Under the pieces are notes generated by a model. The model searched no databases and was not told where the DNA came from. It saw only the letters and a list, made by a program, of their open reading frames with translations. Of a stretch of DNA of 24,408 nucleotides, positions 17,104-24,408 are shown in pieces. The stretch spans positions 1 to 24,408 of the forward strand of contig JAFRMD010000139.1 of NCBI GenBank assembly GCA_017430835.1, in the 5' to 3' direction. The position numbers and the translations under genes were made by a program. Source of the DNA: Methanosphaera sp. GTDB taxonomy: Archaea > Methanobacteriota > Methanobacteria > Methanobacteriales > Methanobacteriaceae. How positions within the stretch are numbered: position 1 is the first letter of the stretch; each line of letters begins with the position of its first letter.

Positions 17104-18096
17104 ATGCGTGATGAAAAACAGAACTACAAGGTCAAGAATTTGGTAGGAGTTCCTACTGACTATTCTGACAAAAACAACTGGGTGCATCTGCCGGAAAATA
17201 CGGACAAGGATGTGGATACCTTTTTCATTTATCCGACAGTGTACATCAACCCTCAACCCGATGCTCCGGCAATTGTTCCCGTCGAGGATCCTATGCTTCG
17301 AGTATGTGTGAATGATCATTATCCTCAGGCACCACTACTTTTTGAAGATTTAACTAACTTATACGAACCTTTTCATCGTCAAAGCAATCTTTGTGCACTT
17401 ATAGGAAAAAACCAAGCTGAACTCATGGATTTCCAGCTTCGTGAATAGAAAACGGATGTTTATGCTGCACTGGATTACTATTTTGAATATTATAACCAGG
17501 GACGTCCATTCATCCTTGCAGGACACTCTCAAGGCTCTTTAATGCTGAAAATTGCACTTCGTGACTACTTCAAGGAGCATACCGATTACCTGGAACGAAT
17601 GATAGCAGCATACGTAATCGGATTCTCCATCACAACCGATGATCTGGAGGTAAATCCTGCCTTGAAATTTGCTGAAGGTGAAGACGACACTGGCGTCATT
17701 GTATCATATAATCTAGATGGACCAGAAAATAAAAACGAGGAAAATGCCGTGGTTCTTGAAAATGCCATTTCCATCAACCCTCTTAACTGGAAAAGAGACG
17801 ACACATATGCATCTGCATCTGAAAACAAAGGTGATCGTATTCCTATTACATAGCCGGGAAGTATTGCAGCAAAAGACTTTAATGAACATAAGCCAGGTCT
17901 TGCGGATGCACAGATTGATCTTGAAAGAGGAGTAGTAGTCTGCACCACCCTAGCAGATGAGTATGTGACACCATTTGCACCGGGAGTACCTAATGTCTTT
18001 GGACCTGCAAGTCTTCATCTGTCCGACTATCCAGCCTATTGGGACAATATTCGAGAAAATGTGCAGACAAGGATAGATGCATTTTTTAAAAAGTAA
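17104..18096 (+). pseudogene. DUF3089-type alpha/beta hydrolase with two in-frame TAG codons
   Basis: One reading frame of 330 codons runs from ATG 17104 to TAA 18094-18096, broken only by TAG at 17446-17448 and TAG at 17851-17853, with no frameshift. Restored, the protein matches DUF3089 alpha/beta hydrolases: VDTFFIYPTVY near 37-47, a DV-x-AALDYYF helix, the nucleophile elbow FILAGHSQGS with the presumed catalytic Ser, and a C-terminal segment (LHLSDYPAYWDNIRENV) that should hold the histidine region. Two sampled 60-nt stretches give about 38% and 47% G+C, above the neighbours. Either it decayed after transfer, each TAG being one C-to-T step from CAG (Gln), or UAG is read through. TAG is also the normal stop of the AKR and TrmO genes here, which favours decay. 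GAGGA precedes the ATG. Confidence 0.75.
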
Positions 18097-18582
18097 TCAC
18101 TGAAACAAGGAAAATGAAAAAACATAAGGATTATATGAGTAATATCTATAAGAATTGCCCTATAATCCCCCACTTTTTAAAAATGATGCTTTAATAAAAA
18201 AAATCCTTTGATAAAGAATAAAAAATAATCACCTAATTTTTTGTCATCCTCTTTGGATGAAATAGAGCTTTCCAGATTAGAATTCAAGACAGTACCTCAT
18301 TTTATTTCAAACTATTTTTTATTATCTATTAATTAACAAAAAACATATATACTAAATTGATTAAATAATCATATATATATAGGTATTATTTGTAGAAATG
18401 AAACTATTTTTAATGATTAAATGAAAACATAAAAAAATATATAATAACAGAAATCTTAACAAATAATTCAATAGTAATCCTTGGTAAAACAGCTATTGAA
18501 AATAGTTAAAAATACTAAGGAATCTGTACGTAAAAAATATTTAATTAAATTAATATTTTGCAAAAGTAATAGGTGATTTTTT
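18097..18582. other. Intergenic region with hairpins, no gene seen
   Basis: An 8-bp stem GGATTATA (18128-18135)/TATAATCC (18161-18168) encloses 25 nt and is followed by CCCAC and five T; it may terminate the hydrolase transcript. A 6-bp hairpin TCATCC/GGATGA lies at 18244-18260. The rest is AT-rich. GGTGAT close to 18570 is the ribosome-binding site of the next gene. Confidence 0.45.
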
Positions 18583-19743
18583 ATGGAAAAATTTGGGTTT
18601 GGTATGATGCGTCTGCCACAAACGGATGAAAAAGATCCAACAAAGGTAGATATAGAACAGGTAAAGCAAATGGTTGACGTATATGTAGCTAATGGTGGAA
18701 AATACTTTGACACAGCACACCCCTACCATAACGGAGTAAGCGAAAAAGTACTTAAAGAAGCAGTTGTTGAACGTTATCCAAGAGAAGATATCATAATCAC
18801 AACAAAACTGCCAATATTCTCCGTAAACAAAGAGGAAGACATGGAAAAATTCTTCAATGAACAACTTGAAAAATGTGGAGTGGACTACTTTGACTACTAC
18901 ATGATACATAACATCAATGAAATGACACACCACGCAGTATACGACTTTGATTCATTTGAATTTGTAAGACAGAAAAAACGAGAAGGAAAAATAAAAAATA
19001 TGGGATTTTCATTCCATGACAAACCGGAAGCACTAATAGAAGCACTTGAAGCATTCCCTGACTGTGACTTTGTACAGCTTCAAATAAATTACCTTGACTG
19101 GACAAGTTCAACAATAGAATCACAGAAATGCTATGAAATAGCAACACAATACAACAAACCAGTAATTGTGATGGAACCAGTAAAAGGTGGAGCATTAGCC
19201 AACCTGCCGGAATCTGCTGAAAAAATATTCAAGGATTATGATAAAACTAGTGAAAATGTATCATGGGCACTGAGATTCTGCAATGACTTGGACAATGTGT
19301 TCATGATATTAAATGGTGTAAGCAGTCTTGAACAAATGAAAAGCAGTATAGATATATTTAAAGATATTAAACCTTTAAATGAAGAGGAACATGAATTGAT
19401 TTCAAAAGTAAGAGATATAGTTAACGATTTAACACCAATTAAATGTACTGAATGTAATTACTGTATTGAACACTGTCCAGTAAACATTCCAATATCCAAG
19501 TATTTCTCCATCTACAATACAGGCTACATTAACAAGATGCAAAAGGGAGACCCTGTGAATGCAGCAGTATCATATCTTGTATTGGCAGAAAGTGAAGAAA
19601 ACGGTGCTGCCAATGAATGTATAGAATGTGGGTCATGTGAAAAATACTGTCCACAGCACTTGGAAATTCCTGAATTACTAAAGGATGTTGATAAGGAATT
19701 AAACGATCCGGTTATGAAAACATTCTTCAAATCAGAAAACTAG
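18583..19743 (+). CDS. Aldo/keto reductase fused to a 2x[4Fe-4S] ferredoxin domain
   Basis: A 386-residue protein. Residues 1-285 form an AKR (beta/alpha)8 barrel with the catalytic tetrad Asp43, Tyr48, Lys75 and His109 (FDTAHPY, TTKLP, YYMIH segments). Residues 286-386 form a ferredoxin-like domain with two CxxCxxCxxxC sets: Cys288, 291, 294, 298 and Cys346, 349, 352, 356, each last Cys followed by Pro. Both sets are complete, so two [4Fe-4S] clusters are expected. Proteins of this architecture are common in anaerobes and are thought to couple carbonyl reduction to ferredoxin or other low-potential donors; the substrate is unknown. The TTTTTATGG start is preceded by GGTGAT. The gene ends in TAG; read-through would add only three codons. 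Confidence 0.88.
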   Translation: MEKFGFGMMRLPQTDEKDPTKVDIEQVKQMVDVYVANGGKYFDTAHPYHNGVSEKVLKEAVVERYPREDIIITTKLPIFSVNKEEDMEKFFNEQLEKCGVDYFDYYMIHNINEMTHHAVYDFDSFEFVRQKKREGKIKNMGFSFHDKPEALIEALEAFPDCDFVQLQINYLDWTSSTIESQKCYEIATQYNKPVIVMEPVKGGALANLPESAEKIFKDYDKTSENVSWALRFCNDLDNVFMILNGVSSLEQMKSSIDIFKDIKPLNEEEHELISKVRDIVNDLTPIKCTECNYCIEHCPVNIPISKYFSIYNTGYINKMQKGDPVNAAVSYLVLAESEENGAANECIECGSCEKYCPQHLEIPELLKDVDKELNDPVMKTFFKSEN

Positions 19744-19750
19744 TTTTTAG

Positions 19751-19789
19751 AGTGAATTATTGTATAATTCACTATTAAATACCTTTTTT
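19751..19789. terminator. Convergent stem-loop terminator
   Basis: A 10-bp perfect stem AGTGAATTAT (19751-19760)/ATAATTCACT (19764-19773) with a 3-nt loop is followed by six T (19784-19789). On the other strand, T runs close to 19794-19799 lie before the same stem, so it can serve both the AKR gene and the converging gene that ends at 19819. Confidence 0.65.
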
Positions 19790-19818
19790 ATCGAAAAAAT
19801 ATTGAGTTTTATTTATTT

Positions 19819-20934
19819 TTAACAATATTCTCCATATTCACATCCTGCATTTTCCATTTTAACGTGGTCTATGAGTGTTCCATCCTTTTTGTACAGTTTT
19901 ATTTCTCCGTATCCTGTTCCACCATTCCATAGGCGATTATGCAATTTCTTTCCAGTAGGTGCTTCATAGTTAATCAACAGCATTTCATCTCGTTTACAGT
20001 GCAGGGTCATTTCTATTCGTGAATTCTTGTTGGAAGCATTTATTGTCCAGGTATGCACTTCTTCTCCTTCCTTGAAGTCAAAATCTATTTTCACCATGTT
20101 CCAGAATCGGGCAAAGTTGTATTCATACATTTTTCCTTCATAATAAAATCCGATTAACAGTTTTCGTGGAATTTCTATTCCAAATGCTTTTGGTCTTCCA
20201 CCACCTGCTTCAAATGCTGAATTTTCCAGTTTTTTTCCACTTTTTAGGCTTGTTATGTTACATGATGATATCCATAGCCATGGACTTGTAAAGTCTCCTC
20301 CCCAGTTTTTATCGGAATATCCATATGATTTTTCGGGAATGACTTCATATTCCTCTCCATCAAGGTAGATTGTTCCTTCATAGAATGTTTTTATACCCTC
20401 GGCGTGCCAGAACATTTCGAATGAATTGAGTTTTCTGAATAGTTTGCTTGCACCATAGCCTACGTTGAATGTTATCTGTTTGTCAATTTTCAAGTCCCAT
20501 TCCATTTCTCCAGCATCACACATATATTCCGGATGATTAACTGCATCTTCCGAGGATACTTTACAATTTCCACTCATATGTGTTTCCGTAAGTGTACACT
20601 TTCCAACTTTAATGTCCAGTTTATCGGGTGGACAATTAAAATCCTTCATTGAGTAGAAGTTGTGTATTTGTTTTGGATTTTCTCCCCAACTGCCTACTTT
20701 TATCATACAGTATGATGGTCTTTTTCCAAGTTTCTGATTTTCAGGGTCTTGACCTAGCGTAGGTTCATCTTCTGCCAGTGCAGGATTGCAAACAAAATAT
20801 TCAATAAAGAAGGCTTTTGGCTTTTTAGTCTTTTTATGATAGGCTGTGAGGGAATGCCACCACCAATCATAGCCCTTCTTAGCCAATGGTCCTGTTAACA
20901 TGTAATAATTTCGGGTAATGTCACTTTTGTTCAT
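19819..20934 (-). CDS. Tocopherol-cyclase-like (calycin-fold) protein
   Basis: A 371-residue protein with no signal peptide or TM helix. It is rich in Trp, Tyr and Gly, with segments such as GYDWWWHSLTAYH near the N-terminus, FFIEYFVCNPAL, IKVGSWGENPKQIHNFY, EMFWHAEGIKT, IPEKSYGYSDKNWG, and GGGRPKAFGIEI. These fit the tocopherol cyclase-like family, a double calycin (lipocalin-type) beta-barrel fold found widely in gut Firmicutes as hypothetical proteins. Only the plant and cyanobacterial members are known cyclases, and no tocopherol pathway is expected here, so binding or modification of a hydrophobic molecule is an inference. The motif GGTGYGEIKLY and a Cys-rich end (GCEYGEYC) close the protein. 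AGGAG lies before ATG 20934. Confidence 0.7.
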   Translation of the reverse strand: MNKSDITRNYYMLTGPLAKKGYDWWWHSLTAYHKKTKKPKAFFIEYFVCNPALAEDEPTLGQDPENQKLGKRPSYCMIKVGSWGENPKQIHNFYSMKDFNCPPDKLDIKVGKCTLTETHMSGNCKVSSEDAVNHPEYMCDAGEMEWDLKIDKQITFNVGYGASKLFRKLNSFEMFWHAEGIKTFYEGTIYLDGEEYEVIPEKSYGYSDKNWGGDFTSPWLWISSCNITSLKSGKKLENSAFEAGGGRPKAFGIEIPRKLLIGFYYEGKMYEYNFARFWNMVKIDFDFKEGEEVHTWTINASNKNSRIEMTLHCKRDEMLLINYEAPTGKKLHNRLWNGGTGYGEIKLYKKDGTLIDHVKMENAGCEYGEYC

Positions 20935-21370
20935 CTTAATCTCCTGTTATTATCTTTTAAAGAGGAATTATATAAAATAATATTGATTTATTTGTAATAT
21001 CATTTTCTGATATGTTTTTCAATAATATGTTATATATTGTTTATTTTTAATAAATTTTTATGTTATTATAATCAGGTATCAATTTATTATCAATAGTGTG
21101 GCATAACTTTGGAAAATCAGGATACAGGGAAATCTTGAGTTGTTATGGGAAAATCCCATGAAAAAAGCATTGATTAAAATGACAATTTACATGTTTTTCG
21201 TACTATTTGTTGTAAGTTAAAACAATGTTATAAATCGTATATAATGGATATAAGTTCTGAAGCTACTACATGGGATTTGTTCTTCACTATTTTTTCCTTT
21301 GAATAAAATATTAATTATCATAAAAACAATATAATAGTAAGAATTAATTGAATACTGCTAATTTTATTTT
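20935..21370. other. Divergent intergenic region with inverted repeats
   Basis: No gene is seen. A hairpin ATGGGA-AAA-TCCCAT lies at 21145-21159. Its right arm, extended to AAATCCCATG (21151-21160), is also complementary to CATGGGATTT at 21269-21278. Three related GGRAAA(A)TC elements lie at 21111-21118, 21127-21134 and 21147-21155. TATAATA near 21329-21335 is a possible promoter for trmO. Confidence 0.45.
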
Positions 21371-21388
21371 ATGGGAGGTATAAATTTT

Positions 21389-21781
21389 TTGGAAGAAATA
21401 ACATTTAAAGCTATCGGATACATTAAGTCAAGGTATGAATCAACTGATATGATGCCAAAATCCAGTAATGAATCCATGGATGAAACGGCAGAATTGATTA
21501 TTGACAGGAAATATCTTGAAAGTATGAAAAGCATGAAAGCGGATGAAGAGTACATGTTAATATTCTACTTTCACAAGTCAGATGAATATAAGCAGACAGT
21601 ACCCTTCAGGGGTGACGGTGAATTGTTGGGATTGTTTTCAACACACGCACCAAACAGGCCAAATCCAATAGGAGTATCAACTATAAGGATAAAGGAAATA
21701 AATGATAATGTCATAACATTTTATGGTGTTGACATGCTAAACAATACTCCAGTATTGGACTTGAAGAAAATATACAAGTAG
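21389..21781 (+). CDS. trmO: tRNA (t6A37-N6)-methyltransferase TrmO
   Basis: TrmO (YaeB/UPF0066 family) uses S-adenosylmethionine to N6-methylate t6A at position 37 of ANN-decoding tRNAs, giving m6t6A. The diagnostic segment GLFSTHAPNRPNPIGVSTI and the later GVDMLNNTPVLDLKK are both present, as is the N-terminal FKAIGYIKS. I prefer TTG 21389 as the start: GGAGGT (21374-21379) sits 9 nt before it, while the upstream in-frame ATG 21371 has no ribosome-binding site and would place that GGAGGT inside the coding sequence. From TTG the protein has 130 residues. It ends shortly after the DLKK motif, slightly short but acceptable. The next gene starts 20 nt downstream, probably co-transcribed. Confidence 0.88.
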   Translation: MEEITFKAIGYIKSRYESTDMMPKSSNESMDETAELIIDRKYLESMKSMKADEEYMLIFYFHKSDEYKQTVPFRGDGELLGLFSTHAPNRPNPIGVSTIRIKEINDNVITFYGVDMLNNTPVLDLKKIYK

Positions 21782-21801
21782 TTTATTTGGAGGTGGTATA
21801 T

Positions 21802-22182
21802 GTGAATCATGGTAATCTCATTAAAGTTGTATTAGTTATTACGATATTGGCGGGAATATCATTATATTTAATGCAGGATCATTCAGGAGTCGGCGTAACA
21901 GATGTACAATTAAATAATTCTGATAATGCTGCACAATTAACTGGTTATTTAAGAATTGCAAGAGGTTTTGAATTATTGAAGTGTAAATACAATTTCATGG
22001 ATGAAAATAGTCAGTTGGTTACCAGTGTCGATGATGATAGGATTAATCTGAGTATGGGCAGTTTTCCAATAAATCAAACTGTTAACGTTACCAGTGATAA
22101 AGTATCCAAGGTACAGATATTGGTCTTTGATGCAAGCTGGAAAAATGATACTCCAATATACAATAAAACATTTCAATTATAA
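21802..22182 (+). CDS. Small membrane-anchored hypothetical protein (GTG start)
   Basis: A 126-residue protein with an N-terminal TM helix (about 8-25) and a beta-rich external domain (about 33-126) carrying sequons NQT, NVT and NDT. GTG 21802 is the likely start: GGAGGTG (21789-21795) ends 6 nt before it, whereas the longer frame from TTG 21787 would include that ribosome-binding site. The external part reads like a small immunoglobulin-type or FxLYD-like domain, as in other archaeal anchored proteins, but I cannot name the family. It follows trmO by 20 nt; a functional link with tRNA modification is not implied. Confidence 0.65.
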   Translation: MNHGNLIKVVLVITILAGISLYLMQDHSGVGVTDVQLNNSDNAAQLTGYLRIARGFELLKCKYNFMDENSQLVTSVDDDRINLSMGSFPINQTVNVTSDKVSKVQILVFDASWKNDTPIYNKTFQL

Positions 22183-22188
22183 CTAGTT

Positions 22189-22245
22189 TTAATCTAAAAT
22201 GAGTGGGTGGTTAAAAGTGGGGTTAGATTAAGAATATTAATCTAA
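22189..22245. terminator. Convergent terminator with a three-arm repeat
   Basis: TTAATCTAA (22189-22197), TTAGATTAA (22223-22231) and TTAATCTAA (22237-22245) form two alternative 9-bp stems. The middle arm can pair left across a G-rich 25-nt loop or right across a 5-nt loop that touches the stop codon of the minus-strand gene. It lies between the ends of two converging genes. Confidence 0.5.
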
Positions 22246-22632
22246 TTCTACAATATTCTTTACTAAAGTAAATTCTATAGGTCCTTCTTCATCTACGTAG
22301 AAGTCAGTCTTAAAGTGTTCTGGAACGTTTTGTTCCTTAATGCTTGCATGGTTTAAGTTTAGTTTAGCACCAACATCACTCTTATGGAAAACATTGTAAG
22401 GAGCCTTTTCAATGGCTTCAATAATTAATGCAAGACTTTCATCATCACCATTTTCATGTTCTGATGAGTATGTACCGTCATCCTGCAGGAATTCAATTTC
22501 ATCAATTACTCCAATGTCATCAGTAACCAATCTGAACTCTACACATTTTCCATCATAGGTACATTTGCATAATTGCACTACTTCTTCCACGTCATCCATT
22601 TCCAGGGCATCTAAAATATTGTTTACTTCCAT
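22237..22632 (-). CDS. Small acidic hypothetical protein with Cys motif
   Basis: A 131-residue soluble acidic protein. The start is taken as ATG 22632: GGAG (22641-22644) lies 8 nt before it, and the longer frame from TTG 22647 would swallow that site. Residues 22-30 carry a C-x-C-x5-C motif (Cys22, 24, 30). The rest alternates beta strands and acidic loops, ending in a TLVKNIVELD strand. I do not recognise the family. It lies 58 nt downstream of the radical SAM gene on the same strand; a TATA-like TATAATATA at about 22665-22673 suggests it can also be transcribed alone. Confidence 0.6.
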   Translation of the reverse strand: MEVNNILDALEMDDVEEVVQLCKCTYDGKCVEFRLVTDDIGVIDEIEFLQDDGTYSSEHENGDDESLALIIEAIEKAPYNVFHKSDVGAKLNLNHASIKEQNVPEHFKTDFYVDEEGPIEFTLVKNIVELD

Positions 22633-22690
22633 TTTATATTTCTCCAATTATTATTTGTTATTAACTATATTATACTTTTCTATCTAATCA

Positions 22691-23560
22691 TTAAAATAAT
22701 GTTGTTTGTCTGGTCTTGTCCTTGGTGGGAAATTCTTGTAAATACTTGAATATTTCCTCGGGATTGTTCATGATGTCATGTTCATGGGTACGTCTTTTAA
22801 ATATTTTCATCAACTTCCTATTGTGTGGACTGGATATGGCGTATCTTTTTTTATATCTTTCTTCATATTTTTCCTTAAGTCCCGGAAAGTGTTCATCCAA
22901 CTTTCGGTAATAGTATTCACGATTTCCTTCACGCAGAGTTAATCCCATACCGAAACAGATAATTCCCTTAACATTGCAGTCAATACAGTAGTCAATAATC
23001 TGGTTTATGTTCTCTTCTGTATCGGTAATGTATGGAAGAACAGGTGTTAACCATACGACTGTGGGGATGCCCTCCCTTTTCAGGCGTTTTAATACTTCTA
23101 CTCTTTCTGTAGTGGTACAGACGTTGGGTTCAATGATTCTACTAAGATTATCGTCACAGCATGTTAAGGTCATCTGAACAACCGCTTTTGTCTTATTGTT
23201 AATCTTTTTCAAAAGGTCAATATCCCTCAGTATATTATCGGATTTTGTGATGCAGGTAAAACCGTGATTATAGCGATAAACAAGTTCCAAAGCTTGACGC
23301 GTGTATTTCAACTTCATCTCAAGTGGCATGTATGGATCGCTCATGGAACCGGTACCAATCATGCATCTGTGTTTCTTGTTTTTCAGGGCCTTCTCTAACA
23401 GTTCTATACTGTTTTGTTTTAATTCAATATCCTCGAAGTCATGATTCATGTTGTAAACACTGCTGCGACTGTCACAGTAAATGCAATTATGACTGCAGCC
23501 CCGGTAAATGTTCATGCCATTTTTTGGGGACAATATTGACTTTACGTTAACATAGTGCAT
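22691..23560 (-). CDS. SPL-family radical SAM protein
   Basis: A 289-residue radical SAM enzyme. The cluster-binding motif is C-x3-C-x2-C (Cys22, 26, 29 counted from ATG 23560) in IYRGCSHNCIYCDSRS. Next come the GTGSMSDPYMPLE segment typical of the spore-photoproduct-lyase-like (Rv2578c/SplB-related) group and later a VVWLTPVLPYITDT strand. It is probably not a photoproduct lyase: the group is widespread in non-spore-formers and its substrate is unsettled. ATG 23560 is chosen over TTG 23566, two codons upstream; neither has a clear ribosome-binding site, so translation may be coupled to the J-domain gene, which ends 14 nt upstream. The basic tail (KRRTHEH, KDKTRQ) may bind nucleic acid (inference). 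Confidence 0.85.
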   Translation of the reverse strand: MHYVNVKSILSPKNGMNIYRGCSHNCIYCDSRSSVYNMNHDFEDIELKQNSIELLEKALKNKKHRCMIGTGSMSDPYMPLEMKLKYTRQALELVYRYNHGFTCITKSDNILRDIDLLKKINNKTKAVVQMTLTCCDDNLSRIIEPNVCTTTERVEVLKRLKREGIPTVVWLTPVLPYITDTEENINQIIDYCIDCNVKGIICFGMGLTLREGNREYYYRKLDEHFPGLKEKYEERYKKRYAISSPHNRKLMKIFKRRTHEHDIMNNPEEIFKYLQEFPTKDKTRQTTLF

Positions 23561-23574
23561 TTTCAATCAGTTCT

Positions 23575-24009
23575 TTATTTTTTCCAACCCTTTCGGTGTC
23601 TGTGCTGATAGATTTTTCCAAAGACTTTGGACTTGCCCCTACCACCATGATTAGTAGCGTGTTTTAAACCAAAATTTACCAGTTCAGATATTATTCCATA
23701 CTTTTTTTCGAGATTAAGTGCATATTCTATTCCCTTGAAAATCTTATCAAGATTCACTGTCATTATAAGGTCTTCCTGGGTGAAATCATTTAAGCTTTCA
23801 AATCCCATTAAGTCATACTTTCTTCTTTTATCCGGATCTGATAAGACAGCATATGCTTCGGTTATTTCCTTGAACTTTTCGGTTGCATCAGGATTCTTAT
23901 TGACATCAGGATGATACTTAAGTGCCAACCTTTTATATGCTTTTTTAATGGTCCGGGAATCTGCATTCCTGTCTACACCCAATATCTTATAGTAATCTTT
24001 ACGAGTCAT
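23575..24009 (-). CDS. J-domain (DnaJ-like) co-chaperone, short
   Basis: A 144-residue protein. Residues 1-67 are a canonical J domain (DYYKILGV start, HPD at 33-35, a helix ending DPDKRRKYD), the part that stimulates the ATPase of Hsp70. The G/F region, zinc fingers and C-terminal substrate domains of full DnaJ are absent. Instead there is a roughly 75-residue helical tail ending in a strongly basic segment ([19 protein letters not shown]). ATG 24009 is chosen because GGTGA (24018-24022) lies 8 nt before it; the longer GTG frame from 24021 overlaps that site. It is the first gene of a probable pair with the SPL-type radical SAM gene 14 nt downstream. The specific client is unknown. Confidence 0.85.
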   Translation of the reverse strand: MTRKDYYKILGVDRNADSRTIKKAYKRLALKYHPDVNKNPDATEKFKEITEAYAVLSDPDKRRKYDLMGFESLNDFTQEDLIMTVNLDKIFKGIEYALNLEKKYGIISELVNFGLKHATNHGGRGKSKVFGKIYQHRHRKGWKK

Positions 24010-24104
24010 AATAATTATCACCTCGTTATTTTTCGGAAATAAAAAAATGAATTTTAATATTATCTATAGTATTATAAGTATTAATAATATGGGAAATTTT
24101 TCAT

Positions 24105-24130
24105 CCAAAAAAAATAGTAGTTATAAAAAG
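24105..24130 (-). terminator. T-tract terminator before the J-domain gene
   Basis: On the minus strand, runs of five and then about eight T lie just after the stop at 24141, ending transcription of the coiled-coil protein gene. Confidence 0.4.
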
Positions 24131-24140
24131 GAATTTGTGT

Positions 24141-24404
24141 TTAGTCATCTTCAGATAATTTATCTATCTTTTCATTCAATTCATCAATCTTATCCATCAA
24201 TTGACGATTTTCATCCTTAAGAACATCAAATTCATCTTTGACGGTTTTAATTTCATCATGCAATTCCTTATTGTTTTTTTCAATCATTTTTCTATTGATT
24301 TTAACTGTTTCTCTAGTTTCAGCTTCATTTTTTTCATTATAAATGGATGAAAGATAAGCGGTAAATATTGCAGTAACAATAATACCTATTATCATACTAA
24401 GCAT
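24141..24404 (-). CDS. Small TM-plus-coiled-coil protein
   Basis: An 87-residue protein: one TM helix (about 3-20) followed by a highly charged coiled coil (about 25-87) with heptad spacing of Leu, Ile and Val in the second half (LKDENRQLMDKIDELNEKI). It resembles small membrane-anchored scaffold or LapA-like proteins, but there is no family motif. ATG 24404 lies 4 nt from the window edge, so the ribosome-binding site is not visible and the gene could begin further upstream. Confidence 0.6.
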   Translation of the reverse strand: MLSMIIGIIVTAIFTAYLSSIYNEKNEAETRETVKINRKMIEKNNKELHDEIKTVKDEFDVLKDENRQLMDKIDELNEKIDKLSEDD

Positions 24405-24408
24405 TGTC

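Noticed and set aside
17586..17948. Minus-strand frame across the hydrolase gene
   Set aside because: The plus strand encodes recognisable DUF3089 sequence on both sides of the TAG codons; the minus frame has no family features.
1..24408. tRNA or rRNA genes
   Set aside because: No T-loop GGTTCRANTCC-type segment with matching acceptor stem and no GC-rich RNA block typical of stable RNAs in AT-rich archaea was found by eye; a covariance scan would be decisive.

Overview
The window looks like chromosomal DNA of a methanogenic archaeon of the order Methanobacteriales, most likely a gut Methanosphaera (Methanobrevibacter is the main alternative). This is inferred from the very AT-rich sequence, archaeal BRE/TATA promoters (TTTAWATA boxes about 25 nt before the inferred transcript start), GGTGA/GGAGG ribosome-binding sites, T-tract terminators, and several Asn/Thr/Lys-rich 'adhesin-like' surface proteins with Ig-like and right-handed beta-helix repeats. 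No tRNA, rRNA, CRISPR array or complete insertion sequence was seen.

Layout. 1-163: tail of a gene, possibly an IS630-type transposase. 702-3053: YhgE/Pip-family membrane protein. 3232-3802: two tandem paralogous 3-TM mini membrane proteins whose charge patterns predict opposite orientations. 4098-5231: secreted Lys-rich Ig/coiled-coil protein. 5765-9287: large adhesin-like gene broken by one in-frame stop and two frameshifts. 9496-12283: a membrane-anchored hypothetical protein that is probably leaderless, a GyrI-like ligand-binding protein, and a secreted Ig-like protein related to the C-terminus of the broken adhesin. 12360-13103 (-): short-chain dehydrogenase with a 16-bp palindrome upstream. 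13271-14326 (-): secreted Asp/Tyr-rich acidic protein with a GTG start, preceded by a duplicated operator/TATA module. 14560-15411: protein of eight 26-residue HEAT/LRV-like repeats. 15587-16957: MATE exporter. 17104-18096: DUF3089-type alpha/beta hydrolase with two in-frame TAG codons. 18583-19743: aldo/keto reductase fused to a two-cluster ferredoxin domain. 19819-20934 (-): tocopherol-cyclase-like protein. 21389-22182: TrmO plus a small anchored protein. 22237-24404 (-): a small acidic protein, an SPL-family radical SAM enzyme, a J-domain protein and a TM/coiled-coil protein.

Two themes stand out. Cell-surface biology: at least four secreted proteins, one strongly basic and one strongly acidic, plus the Pip-family protein. 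Accessory redox and efflux genes: SDR, AKR-ferredoxin, tocopherol-cyclase-like, MATE and DUF3089, of which at least the DUF3089 gene and the SDR are visibly richer in G+C than their surroundings, as expected for genes acquired from gut bacteria. Two of these accessory or surface genes are decaying.

The most promising unexplained items are the antiparallel half-transporter pair at 3232-3802 and the repeated TGTACA-N5-TGTACA operator/promoter unit at 14362-14444 in front of the acidic protein.
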